Part shown: positions 5,274-6,411 of the stretch, piece by piece
How the letters are laid out: each line of letters starts with the position of its first letter
Position numbering within the stretch: position 1 is the first letter of the stretch
NCBI GenBank assembly: GCA_003249625.1
Contig: QKII01000361.1
Location: 1-6,411, forward strand
DNA: 6,411 nucleotides
Source of the DNA: Propionivibrio sp.
GTDB lineage: Bacteria > Pseudomonadota > Gammaproteobacteria > Burkholderiales > Rhodocyclaceae
Direction of reading: 5' to 3'
Program-made: the position numbers and the translations under genes
The notes under the pieces: model-generated
Databases searched by the model: none
Told to the model about the DNA's origin: nothing
What the model saw: the letters and a program-made list of their open reading frames with translations, nothing else

Positions 5274-6401
5274 CTACTTGACTGAAACGAACTTGCCGTC
5301 CTGAACCTGCAGCTTGCTCAGCAGTTTGATCGGCTCGCGCGTGGCCGGGTCAAAGCTTGTCATACCGGTGACGCCGGGAAAATCTTTGGTTGCCGCCAGC
5401 GCATCGCGAACCTTCGCGCGAGTGGCGTTCGCTCCGCCAGCCGCTACCACCGCATTCAGCATGATATTGGTGGCGTCGTATGCCTGTGCGGCAAACTGCT
5501 GCGGTTTGCTGTTATAACGCGCTTCATAGTTTTTGACGAAAGCGGCGACATGTGGCTCAGTGCTTTCCACCACGAAAGTGGAGGTCAGGAAGACACCGTT
5601 GGCCGCCGGCCCAGCCAGTTCAAGCAACTTCTTCTCATAGAGGGACGACGTTGCAAATACCTGTTGCTTCAATCCCATCTGCACTTTCTGTTGCAGAAAC
5701 GCTGAACCATCCTCGTAGAACGCTCCGACAAAGATCGCCTCGGGCTGGCTACGTGCGATCTTCGTCAGGATAGAACGGAAATCGCGCGTTCCGGGATTGA
5801 AGAATTCGACATCAGTAACCGTCCCTCCAAGTTGCTTGAATCCCTGGACGAAATTTCCCGCCGCCGATTGGCCCCAGTCGTTCTGGATAGCAACCACGGC
5901 AACTTTCTTGGCTCCTTTGTCAAAAGCCCATTTAGCGATCAGCGGCCCTTCGTAGGCTTGCGTATTGATATTGCGGAACTGATATTCGCTGATCTTCACG
6001 TAATCGGGGTGAGATGCAGTCTGCGAAAGTTGCGGCATTTTCGTTTGCGCATACACCTGTCCGGCAGCCATCGACACGGTCGAATTGAAGTCACCAATCA
6101 CGCCGACGATGCTGGCATCATCGGAAAACTTACGCGCGATATTCACCCCCTCTTTTGCATCACTCTTGCTGTCTTCAAACTTGAGTTGAATCGTCACGCC
6201 AGGAAGTCGTCCCGACTTGTTGAACTCATCGACAGCAAGCGTTGCCGAGTTCCGGAATACAGTTCCGTACTGCGCATTTTCTCCGCTCAGCGGTGCCTGA
6301 TAGCCGATAGCAACCGTCTTACTCTGAGCCCCGACACCACTAGAGAGCGCGGTCACAAAAATGGCTGTAAGCAGCGTCTTATATTGCTTCAGTTTGCTCA
6401 T
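5274..6401 (-). CDS. Periplasmic substrate-binding protein of the Liv-type ABC importer (LivJ/LivK-like)
   Basis: The periplasmic receptor that captures the ligand and hands it to LivH/LivM. The 375 aa start with a Sec signal peptide: a basic N-region (Lys3, Lys5, Lys8), a hydrophobic core at about 10-20, and a likely signal peptidase I cut after VGA at residue 25. There is no lipobox cysteine, so the protein should be soluble. The mature part is a type I periplasmic-binding fold (Peripla_BP_6 family), beginning VAIGYQAPLSGENAQYG (30-46). Probable ligand-contact regions are GDFNST (103-108) and SQTAS (126-130), by analogy with LivJ. Further family landmarks are EGP (151-153), NDWGQS (174-179) and AAQAYDA near the C-terminus. 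It is the first gene of the operon. Only 10 bases precede the ATG here (GAATGAAACC), with no strong ribosome site, so an upstream start cannot be excluded. The ligand is probably an amino acid or related small molecule and remains unassigned. Confidence 0.95.
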   Translation of the reverse strand: MSKLKQYKTLLTAIFVTALSSGVGAQSKTVAIGYQAPLSGENAQYGTVFRNSATLAVDEFNKSGRLPGVTIQLKFEDSKSDAKEGVNIARKFSDDASIVGVIGDFNSTVSMAAGQVYAQTKMPQLSQTASHPDYVKISEYQFRNINTQAYEGPLIAKWAFDKGAKKVAVVAIQNDWGQSAAGNFVQGFKQLGGTVTDVEFFNPGTRDFRSILTKIARSQPEAIFVGAFYEDGSAFLQQKVQMGLKQQVFATSSLYEKKLLELAGPAANGVFLTSTFVVESTEPHVAAFVKNYEARYNSKPQQFAAQAYDATNIMLNAVVAAGGANATRAKVRDALAATKDFPGVTGMTSFDPATREPIKLLSKLQVQDGKFVSVK

Positions 6402-6411
6402 GGTTTCATTC

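Noticed and set aside
4825..5304. 159-codon open frame on the + strand opposite livH
   Set aside because: It lies antisense to a gene with clear LivH motifs, is very rich in charged residues, shows no domain I recognise and has no evident ribosome site. It is a shadow of livH codon use.

Overview
The window holds six complete protein-coding genes and almost no non-coding DNA. One gene on the + strand encodes a sigma-54-dependent enhancer-binding regulator (about 53-1825). Facing it on the - strand is a five-gene cassette for a Liv-type (HAAT family) branched-chain or hydrophobic amino-acid ABC importer (about 6401 down to 1828). Sigma-54 regulation, the Gram-negative style signal peptide, moderately high GC and the gene order binding protein-livH-livM-livG-livF all fit a proteobacterium. 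A betaproteobacterium (Burkholderiales-like) is my best guess. I judged this from style and cannot name a genus.

Layout. Positions 1-52 are the short leader of the regulator. They hold an in-frame stop (TAG 17-19), a 7-bp inverted repeat (20-26/39-45) and a Shine-Dalgarno sequence (44-48). The regulator follows, with a Cys-motif GAF-like sensor, a PAS domain, an AAA+ sigma-54 activation domain and a Fis-type HTH. Its stop codon lies 2 bp from the stop of livF, so the two transcription units converge with no room for a terminator between them. Read in the - direction, the transporter cassette is: periplasmic binding protein (6401-5274), a 56-bp gap with a strong stem-loop, livH permease (5217-4303), livM permease (4300-3311), livG ATPase (3314-2550) and livF ATPase (2553-1828). 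The last two junctions are 4-bp ATGA overlaps and the livH-livM gap is 2 bp, as expected for a translationally coupled operon. The operon promoter lies beyond position 6411 and is not visible.

How the genes work together. The binding protein captures a ligand in the periplasm and delivers it to the LivH/LivM membrane pore, and LivG/LivF hydrolyse ATP to drive import. The regulator may sense a related metabolite or the redox state and activate a sigma-54 promoter. Its target could be this operon or genes left of position 1; adjacency is the only evidence. The true substrate cannot be read from the sequence, and the binding-site region of the binding protein does not look like a plain copy of E. 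coli LivJ.

There is no gene-free stretch over 300 bases. I saw no tRNA, rRNA, CRISPR array, insertion sequence or phage gene. Most of the window is an ordinary transporter locus. The points worth a second look are the Cys-rich sensor of the regulator, the stem-loop abutting the livH ribosome binding site, the 2-bp convergent junction, and two 8-base homopolymer tracts placed in functionally sensitive codons. I did not find a convincing new system.
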